Positions 48,740-62,700 of a stretch of DNA of 64,000 nucleotides are shown one piece after another (the stretch's first letter is position 1; the number at the start of each line of letters is the position of its first letter). The position numbers and the translations under genes are program-made. The notes under the pieces were generated by a model that made no database searches, was not told the DNA's origin, and saw only the letters and a list, made by a program, of their open reading frames with translations. Origin of the DNA: Amoebophrya sp. A120. Its lineage: Eukaryota > Sar > Dinophyceae > Syndiniales > Amoebophryaceae. The stretch covers positions 835,386-899,385 of the forward strand of contig CAJINV010000016.1 in the NCBI GenBank assembly GCA_905178155.1. Direction: 5' to 3'.

Positions 48740-51450
48740 ATGTTGGCCACAACTACAACTCCACCACCAACTCTTACCGCTTGTTCTTCCCCCCCGCCAA
48801 AACGAAGCGGGTCCAAAGCGAGCTCACTTTCCACCCCGAGCAGGACACCTCGCGATCGTCGTACAACTACCGATCCGCCCACGACGAGAAAAACTACCGG
48901 GACGATGATAGAACAAAGACTGGGCTCCGCGTCGAAAACAAAACTATCCTCTTCCCACCTCTCGTCCACCCCGAGGTATTTTTTCCACCTGTTATTCCAG
49001 AGCACGTTCCTGTCTCCCAAGAAGTTTTTCCAGGGCGCCTGGCCGTTCATTCTGATCCTTTTGGTAGAGCTGTACGACGACTGGTACACGAAGTTCACGG
49101 CCGGCTATACCTGCCCGCCGTGGTACGTTCCTAACGCGAGTAAGATCTCAACGGAGGAGGCGGATCAGCTGTTGCAAAAAGCCACCAAGGCCTTCTTCAG
49201 CGATTTGCAGAACCTGCTGAAGTGGATTTTGCTCGGCGGGTTTTCGGACCTGGGCGTAGCGGACGATGGAATGATTTTTCGGCCCTACCACGATGAAATC
49301 CACTTATGAGAGTGTGCACAACTACGTCGTCCCATTTTTCCACTCATTTTTTGAAGGACATGATCAGGAGCGTCAGCAGCGCTAGTAAAGAAGATCATGC
49401 AGTTTCAGTTATTTCTACATGGCAAATTAAAATTAAAATTATTCTGCCGGGATGGTAACCGCTGTTTCTGCTTGGGCTTCCGGAACATATCATGCAAACA
49501 CCGCCAAAAGGCTTAAGCTAACAAGGCAACAACAGGCGTTCTTGTCTTTTTGGATAAGTATTATTCTATCTAGCAAATGACGCAGGAACAGGCGGGTTGT
49601 GCACCAGTGTCATAGCAAGACGCGGTCTGCCCAATTGGTTACGAGTACGACTTCCCCGTGTCCGGCACTACCTGGCGCTGGGAGTTTTCGCCGCAGTACG
49701 CGGCGGAGGTGGAAATGAACCACCTGACCTCGGCGCTCTCGTACGACCCCTTGAACCGCTTCTACTTCTGGGTCAGCATGTGGCCGGGGTGCGACGTGTT
49801 GCTGCTCCTCCTCCTCATCCTGTTTCGGCGCGGCGCCGCGGAGCTGATGTTGTTAGTCGGGGTGGTGGTGCAGGGAATTCTGCCGACCACGATAAAACGG
49901 TCCGTGAACTGCTACGGCTTCGGAAACGACAAAAATTTCGCGGACACCCACGTGCTCGAGCAGATGCTGTGCCCACTGTGGCTGCGACCGCACACGAGCT
50001 GCCTTGACGACTGCGGGATGCCGTCGGGCCATGCGAACGTCGCGTATTTCTACCTGGCGTGGGGACTGCCCTACTTCTGGAGAAGCGGGCTGTTGGGGGG
50101 CGAGGGAAGTAGTAGAACAAGAGCAAATACAAAAACAAAATCCGCACCATCGTCTTCTCCTGAATCTTATTCTACCACCAGAGCTGTTGAAACAGCAAGA
50201 ACAACAGCAAAAAACGTCGTGGCTTCCTTGCCCACCGCAGTGGAGCCGCGGCCGGAGGTGGACACTGCAAGTGGAATTCTCCTCCTGGCGGGGGCGGGCT
50301 CTTTGTCTCAACCTCTGCTAGAGGAGAGCTCCTGCGGCGAGAACGCGATAATAGATGCTGGTGCTGAATATAGGAGTAGAGATTCGAACACAAATAACCG
50401 CCGTGCGGCTGAGGACGGTGGTTCAAGGACGACTAGCGACAAAACCATTGCAAGAATCACGGTGGAAGACAACGACAGAACCACAACAGCATTCCTCGCT
50501 GCATCACCAGAGCAGCTGATGAACACATGGAGTCGTGGAAACGATCGCAATCAGTCCGCCAAACCAGTATCAGCAGCGTTTTTTCCAGAGGAAGGGGCGA
50601 AAAATGAAGCAGGATACGGAAGCGGAGTGGAGATATCTTCGAGTGCTACGATAGTACTACCTGCTTCTGCAGCAAGAGCAACCTCCTACAGACGCGGTCT
50701 CATCCTCTTTGTGCTGTTCTTTCTCGCCGTCCAGCCCTACGTGATTGTCGCGTTGGGAGACCACACACCCCTGCAAGGCCTCGCCGGCGCGGTCACGGGG
50801 TTTCTCACCGGGTTTTCCTTCTACAAGTTCGTTTTAATCGATGACGTGGTGCTGAGCTTCGTGGAGAGTCCCATCGTACCAATTGTAAAAATGTCTGGGT
50901 CTGGAAGGTTGGAGCTTGTGATGCTAATTCTGGATCATGCAAAAATCTGTGTTGCATGAATGCCAAAAGTTGCCCACTTTTGACGAAGTTGAGAGGAAGT
51001 TTCTCATGCAGGATAGGCATGACAGGGATCCCGCAGAATCTGTCATGCTAGGTTCTGCGTTCCAGTGATGACATGGATCATGGAAAATCTGCATGACAAG
51101 TCTCGGAATCTTCCAGACCCAGACATTTTTGCACTTGATAGATCGGAAGGTTTTTGGGGTTTCACGACAACTACACGTTTGGAGCTCGTTCTGGTTGTAC
51201 TGATATTGATAGTGGTAAACCTCCACACTTTATTTCTACTAGTGCCAGCTGCCAGAAAAACGTAGCTGCCTTGTCACCTGCTGCTTCGACCAGCGTGCGA
51301 GGAGGACAGCATGTAGGCATAGACGTATCGGCACAGGAATCGAAGCCTTTGTCGTCGCCGCTGTTGCCCGCGAATAATGGTACTGGACGTGAAGCTGAAC
51401 AAAAACATATCGGAATACAAAGCCAAAACCTACCACATAGTACAACTTGA
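48740..51450 (+). CDS. PAP2-superfamily membrane phosphatase
   Basis: Likely a lipid-phosphate phosphatase in an endomembrane. Exons 48740-49304, 49620-50876 and 51146-51450 give 708 residues. Signature: LPTTIKRSVNCYGFG (a weak first motif), CGMPSGHANVAYFYL (the PSGH motif, clear) and VIVALGDHTPLQGLAGAVTG (third motif with the catalytic His but no SR before it). Membrane segments include FFQGAWPFILILLVELY, VLLLLLLILF with LMLLVGVVVQGIL, FYLAWGLPYF, GLILFVLFFLAVQPYVIVAL and TGFLTGFSFYKF. About 180 residues of low complexity lie between motifs two and three. The tail after the last introner is Ser-rich. Substrate cannot be told; dolichyl-diphosphatase or glucose-6-phosphatase-like relatives are possible. 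Both introns are introners. Confidence 0.85.
49305..49614 (+). mobile_element. introner, family H, in PAP2 gene
   Basis: Left end TATGAGAGTGTGCACAAC, right end GTTGTGCACCAGTGTCATA. Flanks CCACT and GCAAG (49300-49304 and 49615-49619) match poorly, but removal keeps the frame and joins DEIH to YAVCPIGYEYDF. Confidence 0.82.
50877..51140 (+). mobile_element. introner, family A, in PAP2 gene
   Basis: Flanks CATCG (50872-50876) and GATCG (51141-51145). Left end TACCAATTGTAAAAATGTCT, right end AGACATTTTTGCACTTGATA. Removal joins VESPI to GRFLGFHD in frame. Confidence 0.9.
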
Positions 51451-52110
51451 TTTTATCAGCATGTCTGGCCCTACCAGCAAGTTTGAGTTTCTCGTCTTTC
51501 TACGACTTTAATTTTTGTTTCTCACCTCGCACAGCACACTGTAAGATGAAGACGATTTATTTATGTCGGGTAAGAACCCTGCTAATGTCATCGTTTCGCC
51601 ACGGACAGAGTTTTTATCGTTATGGAATCACTTGCAGGGCGAACTGGCACAAAATAAACGAAGCCGATTGATGCGGTAATGAATAAGTAGCTGCTCGTTC
51701 TTCTGGTAGACGGCCGCATGTTTGTCATGGTCCTGGACTCTGTACTCAGCAAACTTGTTGTAATATAAATCAGAACACCGACGCGACACTAATATGCGCG
51801 AGTTTTTTACTTCGTTAATCGCTGTTCCGTGCGTATTTGTTCACGACTAGCTTCCGTGCAGGGACACGCTGTTCAGCTAATTGTGAAAACTGGATCATGT
51901 TTTCTTTCTTGTATAAAGCAGAAGATTTTCAGAGATCAGACTTTCGTTTTCCTTTTGCCGTATGAGATGATCATGTATGGGTTTTTTTTACAACAACTCC
52001 TTCTAGTTCGAGCCATCGGCCCTGCTACATGTTGATGCTTTTGTTTTTACATCACATCGACATGAACGAAATGCGCTGAGGAAATGAAAGTATCTGCCAA
52101 AGAATAACCC
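51451..52110. other. intergenic, nothing supported
   Basis: AT-rich spacer, no feature recognised. Confidence 0.5.
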
Positions 52111-54613
52111 ATGCAGCAGCTCCAAATGCTGCCCAAGCCCGAACCCTCCCTCCGTAGAAGAAAGAGGATGTGTAGTTGGGCGGATTCTACTCCTGCAATC
52201 AGAGCTGATCGTCCTGCTGAAATAAATCGTTCATGTGAGGATTTGGATTGTCGCAATAAACGAAAAATTAACTCGAAGCAAGGAAGCGACCGTAAACAGC
52301 AGCACCCCTCTTTTGCACGAGACCATAATTCTTGCAGCGCGGCTGAAATATTGATTCCTGCCGAGGAAATAACGACTAGCAGTGGCATGACAAGCGACGG
52401 GGCCAGTGGCTGCCCGCCATACGACCCTTCAGGGTCGTCTACTTCGGCCTCAAGCCGTGTAGTTCCAGCAACGGCGAGCCGGCCCAAGAGGGGAACTTCT
52501 AGTAAGCGAAGTGGTGATTTTTATGCCAGGAACAAGAGACAGCGGCGAGCAGCACGCGATGCGCAACTGCAGGCAGAAAACGATCTTGATGCATTAGGGC
52601 AAAAAGTTTCGCAGCTGCTGGCGCAACTATGCGCAACATGTCGGGACCTCAGCCGAAAGACCACCCGCACGCTCGGGCGATGGCATCAACATCATTTTGC
52701 CGACCGCACGACAGAAAGAAACACGTCGATAGCTTGTTGCGCCAGAAGGAACAGGAGCTGTATAATTTTGAAAAACCAGCAGGCGCAGGCCCGCCCCGCC
52801 AAGAATTTCTACGCCGGAAAAAGCAAGAGCTTTCCCAGACACAAAGTTTTCGGGAGTATCTGTGTCACCCTGGCATCCACATCTTTGCTGCTGAAAGCCG
52901 CTTGGGTGCTTCATTCCCTTCTTCTACACGGCACGTTTCCAAGGGTGGTCCTGGCGCAACAAGAATCGCAGATGCAACAAGGGAACTCCGCCGGCGCGAG
53001 CAATGCTCCCTTGGGCAACATGAATCTGCTCCAAAATTCCCCCTGCCAGCAGGTCGCGCGTTGCAAATTCGAGCAGGAACTGTTGCCGCAACTGCAAACG
53101 GTGGATAAGCAGCTGTTCGAGGAGCAAAACGTGCAGCCCGCTCTGGAAACGCTCCTCCTCCTGGCCGAGAAATTTTTCAAGGAACCGGGCGACGCCCTGG
53201 ACTGCCGTTCCGGCGGGGCGCTGGTGTTTTACCGGCTCGCCGAGATCTACCGACACAGCGTGAACGCCCCGCAACGGGCCCACAACCTGTACCAACTCGC
53301 GATGAGCATGTTCTGGGACATGAGCCGCGAGCCCAACGGCCTGGAGTGTCTGGAAACGGGGCAGGTGTGGAGTTTGGATTTTAACGCCTTCATGGAGGCG
53401 TACTTGACTTTGGCCAAACAAGTGCACCGACACGAACCGGAGGGCTTACCCCCTGCGTTTGCGTACGACAAGAATAAGAGCAAAAAGCGGAGGATCGCGA
53501 TAACGTCGGTTTGTGCGTACGCAGAATCGCACATGCTGTACGAATTGTATCCGCTGGTGAAGCAAAACAGGGACCGATACGCAAAACTGAACGGGTATGA
53601 TTATGTTGTAGCTTTACGCTAGTACTTCAAACTTGAGTTGTCGCAGCAACGGGAATAGACACGGATGCAGCTCCGACGTTGGTAGCTTGATTTTGACAGC
53701 GTAGTCTATTTCTAGGCCTCAATAATCACAAGGACAAGTGTTTAGCATTACTTGTTCCTAAGTACTTAGAACCCATATGTTCCATCTCTACTATCCCAGG
53801 TACGACTCCCACCTCTGGAACACAACCTTTGACGCAAGCCGCGCCCCCGTTTGGTCCGCAGTCGGCCTGCCCCTCTCGCTTGTCCAGAAAAAAACCGACT
53901 ACGATTGGATTTTGGCCGCCGACTGCGACATGATGTTCATCAACATGGACGTGAAAATCGAGCAGATCCTCGACGAGTATGTGAACGAGGAGCAAGACCC
54001 GGACGCAAAAAACGTTCACGTGTTAATTACCGAGGACGGGCGGGGACTTGCAGGTGGGATCTTCCTCATCCGGAATTCGCCCGAGGGGAGGGCGATCATC
54101 GAGTCGGTGTACGGGAGTCATCTGCCCGTGCCGAATGTCTACGACCGGCATGATTTACGGGACCAGTGGTCGTTTCTGTGGCATTTTATCCGGCCGAAGG
54201 CGACGGAGGCGATGAAACCCATGGAGCTGGTTGTCGGTATATTGATATGTTGCTGCGTTTTCATTTAGATGTTCAGCATGACAGGAAGCACAGTAAATTG
54301 ACAGTTGTGCAACACAAATTGTCGGTCGTCATCAACGTGTAAACCTACACGTAACTCAGGCTCCGGCACGCGGGATTGGCGCATGCTGGAATATCGGGAC
54401 CAGGTTCGCCTCATCCCCCAGAAGTATCTCAATGCCTACCCTTGGGCCAGCTGTCGGCCCAGCCACCATTGTTTTGACGATGATAAGGACCTGGTGGTCA
54501 GCTTCATCACGCTGGGTTCGTTTTCGAAGGAAATGGCGTACGCCATGTTGAACAAATTCTTGGAGCAGAGTTTGCAAAGTTACGAGAAAATTACGGGGAG
54601 CCGGGAGTTGTGA
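52111..54613 (+). CDS. GT34-like Golgi glycosyltransferase
   Basis: Type II membrane glycosyltransferase of the galactosyl/mannosyl GMA12-MNN10 kind. Proposed exons 52111-53618, 53800-54236 and 54360-54613, 732 residues. The first 240 or so residues are cytosolic and basic; one membrane segment follows (VCVTLAS-type run, VFGSICVTLASTSLLLKAAW). Catalytic features: RIAITSVCAYAESHMLYEL, NRDRYAKLNGYDYVV, FDASRAPVWSAVGL, YDWILAADCDMMFIN with the DxD as DCD, GLAGGIFLIRNS, HDLRDQWSF and VRLIPQKYLNAYPW. The last intron is GT-AG (54237-54359). The first is unclear: its acceptor CCCAG at 53799 fits, but the donor that keeps the frame would be CT at 53619, and the canonical GT three bases on gives a stop, so the join may be off by a few bases. 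Confidence 0.85.
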
Positions 54614-56757
54614 AGAAGCGAATTGATCATGCGGCGCGGATGCTGCGAGTGCGACGCACACGCGGGATTGTTTTTTTTTGAAGTAGATGGCAACAGTAAG
54701 AAAGTCTTAGGGAGAAATACTTAATAAATCAATCATCAGACAACAGAAATCAAGTGGAATTGAGTGCAACTATCTCAGAGATGAAAAGAAGTGCGCCTGT
54801 GAAACACACTGGTAGCACACGAATATCATTTTTGTTTTAACGCTTGCTATGGCGTTGGCTAATTTTTTTTCATTGAAGTTGACCTAGTACAGAAGTAGGG
54901 ATGTGCTCTGGTGTAGTGTCCGCTACTAGTAGTCCGACTGCACTGGTTTGTTCGAAACAAGACCACGATTTGATGAAGCAGCGTTAAGATGAAATGTAAC
55001 ATGGGCAGATCGACATACAGCAAGAGATCAGCATCGCGATTAAGAAGGTTCTTTTTTGCAACTCTTGATCTGCAGATCTGCGTGCGAGATACAACTGCGA
55101 CCAGCTTTCTAGGATCTGCAGCTGCAGCAGCGTTTTAGTTTTTTGTCATCATCATGATACTGCACAATAGATCCGCGCATTGATTTTTGTCTCCTGCCGC
55201 GAGGCCGTGAAAGGCAAAGATCAAGATCTGCAGCGTTTTGTTTTTGTCGAGCAACAAGCTTGACCTCCGCGGCGTTTTCAGATGCGATTTGCGTTCTACA
55301 ACTTGTCCCGACTCCTTGCATACTGGCGGGAGTTCATTTTTTTTACGCTTTTAAGTACATGCGCCTCGTTCTATCGATCCACAGCGCGCGTTAGGAAAAA
55401 GGGCAAGAAACCCACGAGGAGGTGGATCGTCCATGATGCATGCCTGTGGATGCAGTTCGCGAACAAGAAGTTAGAATTTGTCAAAAAGTTTTTCATACTC
55501 CATTCATGGTAGATGTAGCATACAACGTCGTTTTTTTTCCCGAATTCATCAACAATAAAAAAAAAAAACGTAGCAAACTGTAGCTAACTGCTTCGTCCAC
55601 GAAGACGAACGCGAAAAATCTTCTAGACAAACATAAACAACTTCTACACCACTTGAGAAAAACGTGTCAACCGTTAACATTTTCGACTTCACTTCACTTC
55701 AAGAAAAACCAAAATCAAATAATCGACTGTGCTTCGCTTGCAATTTTCGGCATTTTTGTTTGCTATCACTTAATTCTCTCCGATTTCGTTTTCGAGAGTC
55801 CAACATTGATTGTTGCAATCGGCGACTGCATCTATCGCGTTTTGCAGTGTTTCTTTTTTGCTTTGTTTATTTCTACTTTCTATATACCTATGCTTTTTTC
55901 AAAAATGATGATGCCCGTAGATCAGGAGAGTCAACTACTATCTTTGGAACTTACGATGGATATGGACACTTTGCTGACCCTGGTGCTTGATAATTCTACG
56001 ACAGCTGAACCTTCTTCCTCCACGACAACTATTACCGCCATGCCAACCATTACCGCTTCCGACTTGATTCTCCGGCATCACAAACTTGGACGGACGCATT
56101 TTAAGTCTCGCGACAGCCGGCGGCATTACGGATGTAAGCATAGTGGAGAGGTAAAACAGCATCAGTATTGAGGTTAGGACGAATCACGTGTGCCTGGCAG
56201 CGACGGACCCCAGAAGTAGGGAACCGCGAGGAGAGCAACTGGAAGCGTCTTCGTAAACGTGAATTCACCGACTCAACAGAGGGCAACGTTAATACGGACA
56301 CAAGGACGGCACTGTAGCATGTTGCAGCTACTTAAGTGAATGCTCGCTTCTCACTTGAATGATCACCACAGCCTCACTGCTAGTCGTGGTTGATTTTTTT
56401 TTAAGTACTTATTTGTCGTGTGAATTTACATTCGCATTTGCACTTAGAAAAAAAAGTTGATATCATGCCACGACCCACCGTCACACACAGGCTAATCGCA
56501 GGAACGGCGCGAACAAGCGGCCTTTATACGTCACCGACACATCGGACTACACCATAGGACGAACATCAAAAGCACCACCTACTGCGGAACGGTAGAAGCG
56601 GAGTCACCCTACCACACGCAACAAGGACAAGCAACTGAAATTTCATCCAAGACAATTGCCACCACGCCCCTGGCGCAACCAACACCAACTCGAATTCGGA
56701 GTCCGATTTGGGAACCGCGTAGTCCTCGCCGACCCATCTGCGTCGAGCAAAGACAAG
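54614..56757. other. intergenic, nothing firmly supported
   Basis: AT-rich. An ORF at 55653-56171 has membrane-like segments but lacks an ATG at its start and has no domain; I do not call it. The 5' leader of the next gene occupies the right end. Confidence 0.5.
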
Positions 56758-59700
56758 ATGACAGCGTCGTCAACTAGTACGAGCACGAAGGCTGCGGCCT
56801 CGTCCTCGGCCCGGCGGAGCGATTTTTCTGGAGGAAGCGGGAAGAAGATGAAATCCCCACTACACTACAGCACAAGAACCGCGGCTGCTGCTGCGGTAGC
56901 TCTATTCCAGGGGCTGCTCGTATCGCAACACATAATCACGGAAGTTAGCGCCGACTGCCTCCCCGGCAGGTACCGGCACATTCTCAAGCACAAATGGGAG
57001 ACGGAAGTGAAAGTGGTTTCAAATAACGCAGCTGCAGCAGCAGGAACCAACGACGAGGAAGCAGTGCCACCAGCGAGTCCAGCTGCTGGCGTGGATTTAA
57101 TATTAACCGACGAAAATAACACGACTCCTACCCCTCCACCTGTCGAAGAAACCACTTTCCTCAACACCGAGGACTCGAACCAGGGCCCGAAGTGGGAGCT
57201 CCCGCTCTGGCTCCAGCACAATCTTCTGCGGGGCAAGTGGCACTTCAAGCAGGTCAGGTACGATAATGAAGTCGGGAACCAGCACAAATGTCATCTCCCG
57301 ACCATCGAGAACATCCCCCGAACCAAGGCCGAGTGGCTGAAGCACAGCGAGAACCCGCAGATGTTGTTTGAGAAGTACGGGATTTGCCCGGCGTATAAGT
57401 TTTTCAAAACGGTGGAAAATCTCCGCGAATTCTACGACCCAAGGTTTTATGAGGAAGTGACGAAGCAACTCGAACTGGCTGATAATAAAGACCCAAATGA
57501 CCGGAAGTACAAGGATAAAGACCCGTTGGAACGGTCCGCCGACCAGCGGGCTTTTAATCTGCAGTTTGTTTTCCCGGAGTTGAAGAAGCAATTGTCACCT
57601 GGGGATTCTGTGCAAATTTCCCGACGCTCCCATGGGTTGCAGGACCGGCTCATGCAGCGGTTTTCTGCGACGAACGGGAAGGAAACTATCAGCCAAACCG
57701 CGACCTTTGAAATCGAGGTGTGGAGTCCAAAGAGCCCGCGGCCGCAGTTGTTTATGCTGGATCCGGTGAAAATGAAAGAGGAAAAGATCGCGATGAGCTA
57801 TTTCTGCAACGAGAAGTCGGAACTGTCTTTGGTGTTTAAGACCAACGAAGATCAGGAGAAATTGGCCAGTTACAGCGATCCGGTTTTGTTGTACAAGGGA
57901 AGTAGTGCTGGTGGTGGGACTACTGGGGCGTTGCCGAGCGGAGCTAGCCCTCGAAACGGCAATTTATCTGGAGACCACGCGGTGATGACTCCGGTTGTGG
58001 GGCCCGCAGCCACGCCGGTTCTCGGGCCAATGAGCGGCAGTCCTAGAACGGGTGCAGCAGGGACTGGTGCACTCGCAGCAAATCCTTTCTCTCTTTCCCC
58101 CGTCGTTGGACCGGCGGGTGTACAACATCAAAGCACGACGAAAGTTCATCCCGAAGTCGACCAGGATCTGGAGAAAATCATGATGGTTGTCGATCACGAC
58201 GACGCTGCTCCAGGTGTAGTTCCGTCTCCGACTTCTGTGTATGAAGATGAATCCGGTATGATTTCTGATGAACATCAGATCCCGACCGAGTTTTCCCTCG
58301 ATTTAATCAAACTCGAGCCCGAAGCTTCCGATGCGGAAGCCGCCTGTGAAGCCTATGGATTGCAAAAGTGTCTGGGTCTGGAAGATTCTAAACTTGTAAT
58401 GCTGTCACTGGATTCTAAAAAAATTTGTAGTGCATGACCAGCAAGAGGACTCCAGTTCGTGCCACGCAGAGAGGGCATTTCTCATGCGGTAGAGGCATCG
58501 CAACGCCCTTTAAAAATATGTGATGCTAGGGCATGCATCACAGACATCATGGGTCATTCAAAATATGCATGATAAACCTGGCAATTTTCCAGAGCCAGAC
58601 ATTTTTCCATTTGATAAAGCCGGGGAATATACCAGTTGGACCGGCGCACACACGGTGATGCTGCCGAAAAATCTGCGGCAAAACGTATCAAATGTAAAAA
58701 TGTCTGGGTCTGGAAGAATGCATGTTTGTCATGCTTGTCTGGCATGACTCTCAAATCTGTCATGCACGTTACGCAAGAGCTCCATTTTTCTATGAGACAG
58801 CAACGCAGTTTGTCATGCAGAATAGGCAACACCTAGAAGCTCAGAAACTTGTGATGCTGAGCCAGCATTTGTGGCCTCATCATGAGACGCCACCCAGCAT
58901 TACAAGTTTCCAGACCCAGATATTTTTGCATTTGATAAAACGAGAAGGAATCCAATTCACTCGCTCTGGCGGACATCACACGCAGGTTTGACAAAAGAAC
59001 CACTATGCTCGAGTGGTCCGGAAACCCGCTCGCGGTGCTGGAACTGGAGAACGTGGAAGTCAAGTGCGAGGCGTTCAAATTTGCTGCGGACGGGGTGACG
59101 AAGGTTTTCCTAGGTAAAACGCATGAAGATCGCAAAAATAAAGCCGAGGACGTTGACATGCTAGCAGCCAGTTCAACCGCCAGTGCAAATAAAACCACCT
59201 CCATCGACGAGGATGCGGCGCGGAGCCGGAAGGTGTTCGCGCAGCACCACAGCCAGAAAACGAATTTTCCCGGATCTTTTGCCTTCGCACCGATGGAAAT
59301 TGACGAAAAAGGCAACGAGGTGCAGGAAAAGGGTTTTGTGTCGACCGCGACGGAAGAGCTGCATGTCGATAATGACGGCACGACCTTTCCGTTACCTACT
59401 TCTCCGAAGATCTACGATGAGCTTGTTGCGACATTCAAACGCACGCCGCGGTTTCAGCTCCCGCCGAACCGTATCAACTGCAAATATGTCTGGGTCTGGA
59501 AGGATGCAACTTGTGATGCTATTTTTGGATTCTGAAAAAATTTGTATTGCATGACCAGCAAGAGGAGCCCAGTTCGTGGTACGCGGAGAGGGCATTTCTC
59601 ATGCGGAATAGGCATCAGGAAGGTTTCTAAAAATCTGTGATGGTAGGACATGCATTACAGGCGTCATAGGTCATGCAAAATATGCATGACGTCTTCCAGA

Positions 59701-62700
59701 CCCAGACATTTTTACATTTGATAAACCGGGAGTCGGCGCAGATTTCCGACAACGTGTATTTCCCCTACGAGAACACGGAGAACGTCATGGCTTTACCCGA
59801 TGGAACCACCGTCATCCATAACGAGAACGCCGTCGTGACCCAGACCACCGCAAATGTGGATGCCGGAGTCATCCAAATGCGGTTTTCCCGGTATTTGGAA
59901 GATCCAGATTTTTTGGAAAGGGAACTGGATCGATTCGAAAAGCAATTTCCGGCGTGGATGAGTGCGGAGCAGTTAGTTGCGGAAGGGTATGTGCAGAAGA
60001 AGGACAAGTACAAAATTCTGGTCGCGCGGAGACAGCGAAATTTGCTGTTTGACAAAGCCTATGAACTGCAAAAGTATCGCACTCGTATAAATGCATTACA
60101 AATCTCCTCAGCATGAGAAATAAAATTTGTAATGCGTTTTGACCTTAACAACAGGATTTGTAGTGCATGATTGCAATACGAGTGCGATACTTTTGCACAG
60201 GATAAAGCCGAACACGCCTACGCGTTAGCGGATATTCTGCCATTGGGAATCGAGGAACGGACGGACAAGATTCCGTATTGGATTTTTTTCTGCTTTTTTA
60301 GCCCTCCTTGCTGGGCTTTTATTTTCGCATGGGACTTGCTTTGTGTTAGTGTTTGTCGCCTGTGCATAACAGAATGACAGGTTGTGTGGTCTGTGTCTGT
60401 CTAATCCAGCATAAAGAAAGTTTTGTGGTTTAAGTACTTACTCACGTTATCCAGAGTCTTCAACTTAAAAAGAAACCGAACCTATCAGCCTTCTCTCTTG
60501 GTCCGGCCTCGGCGAGTGGTTTTTCGACAAATTTGTGCCTACCGACGGCGACCGAAACCAGCGGATGGGTGGCTCCTTAGACCACATCGCGCTTCGCAAA
60601 CCGAACGAATTACGCCAGTGGTTCAACAAGCGACGGGATGAGGGCACGGCTTTGCACAAACTCGCCGAGGTTTACTACAATTTGCTAAATGACCAGAAGT
60701 GGCAGAACCACATTGAATTTCTCTCCAACAAGAATCCGGAGTGGTCTTTGGGGTTTTTGATTTTTGCGAAGGAATTTGTGAAGAACATCTGGCAAGCCGA
60801 GCCTTTCGCGACGGAGTTGCGCATGTACTACCGGCCATTGCTGATTTCCGGCACGACAGACATGCTGTTTCAAAGGACCAACCCTCGCACCGGCGAACTG
60901 GAATTCATCATGTGCGACTGGAAGCGGATGGCGGTCTATGGATTGCAAATGTGTCTGGGTCTGGAAAGTTCTTGGAACTTGTATTGCTGCTCTTACATTC
61001 CTGTGAAATCTCTATTGCATGACCAACAAAAGTCGCAGCCTCTCTCGTCATACAAAAACGCAGCTTTTCATGCGGACTGCGTATGAGAAAGCGTTCTCCA
61101 TCAAACTTGTCATGCTTTCCCGCATAAGGAAGGGTTCTCTTGATGCGCATTTTAGCATCAGAAATTTCTAGACCCAGACATTTTTGCATTTGATACGGTC
61201 CTGGACAACCGACAGTATTCCCCGACGGAACAAGATTTGTCGCAGGAGCAGCTAGAGCTCGCGGAGGATCACGAGTTCGACCGGATTTCTGCGAAATTTC
61301 TCGAATCCGCCCCTGACTACGTGAAGAACAAGCGCAACAGCCGGCTGTTTTACCGGTTGGAATTGGTGAAGAAGGCCTTTCAACAGCCCTGGATGATGAA
61401 TCGCACGTTTAAATACTCTCTGCAGCTACGGAATGCAGAAGTACTGTACTTGTAGTAATCTTCGCGATCCCTCATCACAAATGTGCTTTTTTAATGCCTG
61501 ACCGTGCATGGCAAATCCAAATGTTACCTTTGCTTCTGAAAAAATTTGTGATGCAATTACTACAAGCGCGGTACTTTTGCCATGCATAACCGCTATTGTT
61601 CTACAAGTGGATGGCGGAATTGGTGTACGATATCGAGATCAAGTACACGTGGATCGTTATCCTGCATAAAAACGTCCCCACCTCCCCGGAGTTGTCATGC
61701 AACTGTGCAATGACAGGAACATCTGTAATGCGCAGCTCCATGAGAGGTATCGTATTTCCAGATCCAGTCGTGTTTTGGAATTTGTAATGCTGTAAACAGG
61801 ATGACAAGATGGCTTTTTCGTGTAGCTTCCGTTGCCAACTAGCACTACACTGCATGAGGCAAGCTTGTCATGCGCAACTCCCAAAACTTGGAGATTTGTC
61901 TAGCAGATTTCCCGACATCGTGAGTATTGGGATGTGGGGACGTTTTTACAAATGATAATCGTTCTGATCAATCCGGTGGAAAAACTCTCCGAGAAAATTA
62001 TGACTTGCTCAAACGTTACAATCTCAAACGTTACAATAGAATCTGGAATTTGTGTTGCATGATTAGCATGACAGACTCGCACAGCGTCCCACCTTTTGCA
62101 ACACAAATTTCGCCACATTCTAGTGAAGATTGAGACTCCGGATCTTATCATGCGCAGTCCTATGAGAGTTGGCTAGATCATGCACTTCTTGCATCACAGA
62201 CTTCCGGATTCTATTGCAACGCTTGAGATTGTAGCACCTGAGCAGGTTATAAAAATGATCTTCCTCGACCGGAGAATCGGGGTCGAAGTGTACCCGGTGG
62301 ACGGGTGGACCGACCATTTACATGCGTATGCAGTGCAAAAGTATCGTACTCGTACTAATTGCAGTTTATGCATTACAAATCTAGTTCTTAAACGTAAATC
62401 CGCATTACAAATTCAAGTCTGTAAGTAATGCTGAGCCAATTTGTATTGCGATTTATACTAGTACGATACAACTTTTGTACAGGATAATGCGCGACTGCAA
62501 GCGATCATCCAAACCCGGCACGAGAGTCTGCTCGCAGCAGGTTACAACTGGGGGAACGTGGTGAAGGATGTTGAGCCACTGTACCCAACCGTGAGTTCCC
62601 TGGACGAGTTGCAGACGGAGAAGTTACCCGCTTTGCCGGTCAGGAAGTCGAAGCCGGTGTATTGGCAACATCTTCAGGCAATGATGTTAGGTGGGACCAC

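Noticed and set aside
55653-56171. 172-residue ORF with membrane-like segments
   Set aside because: No ATG at its start, AT-rich, no domain and no intron joining it to a neighbour.
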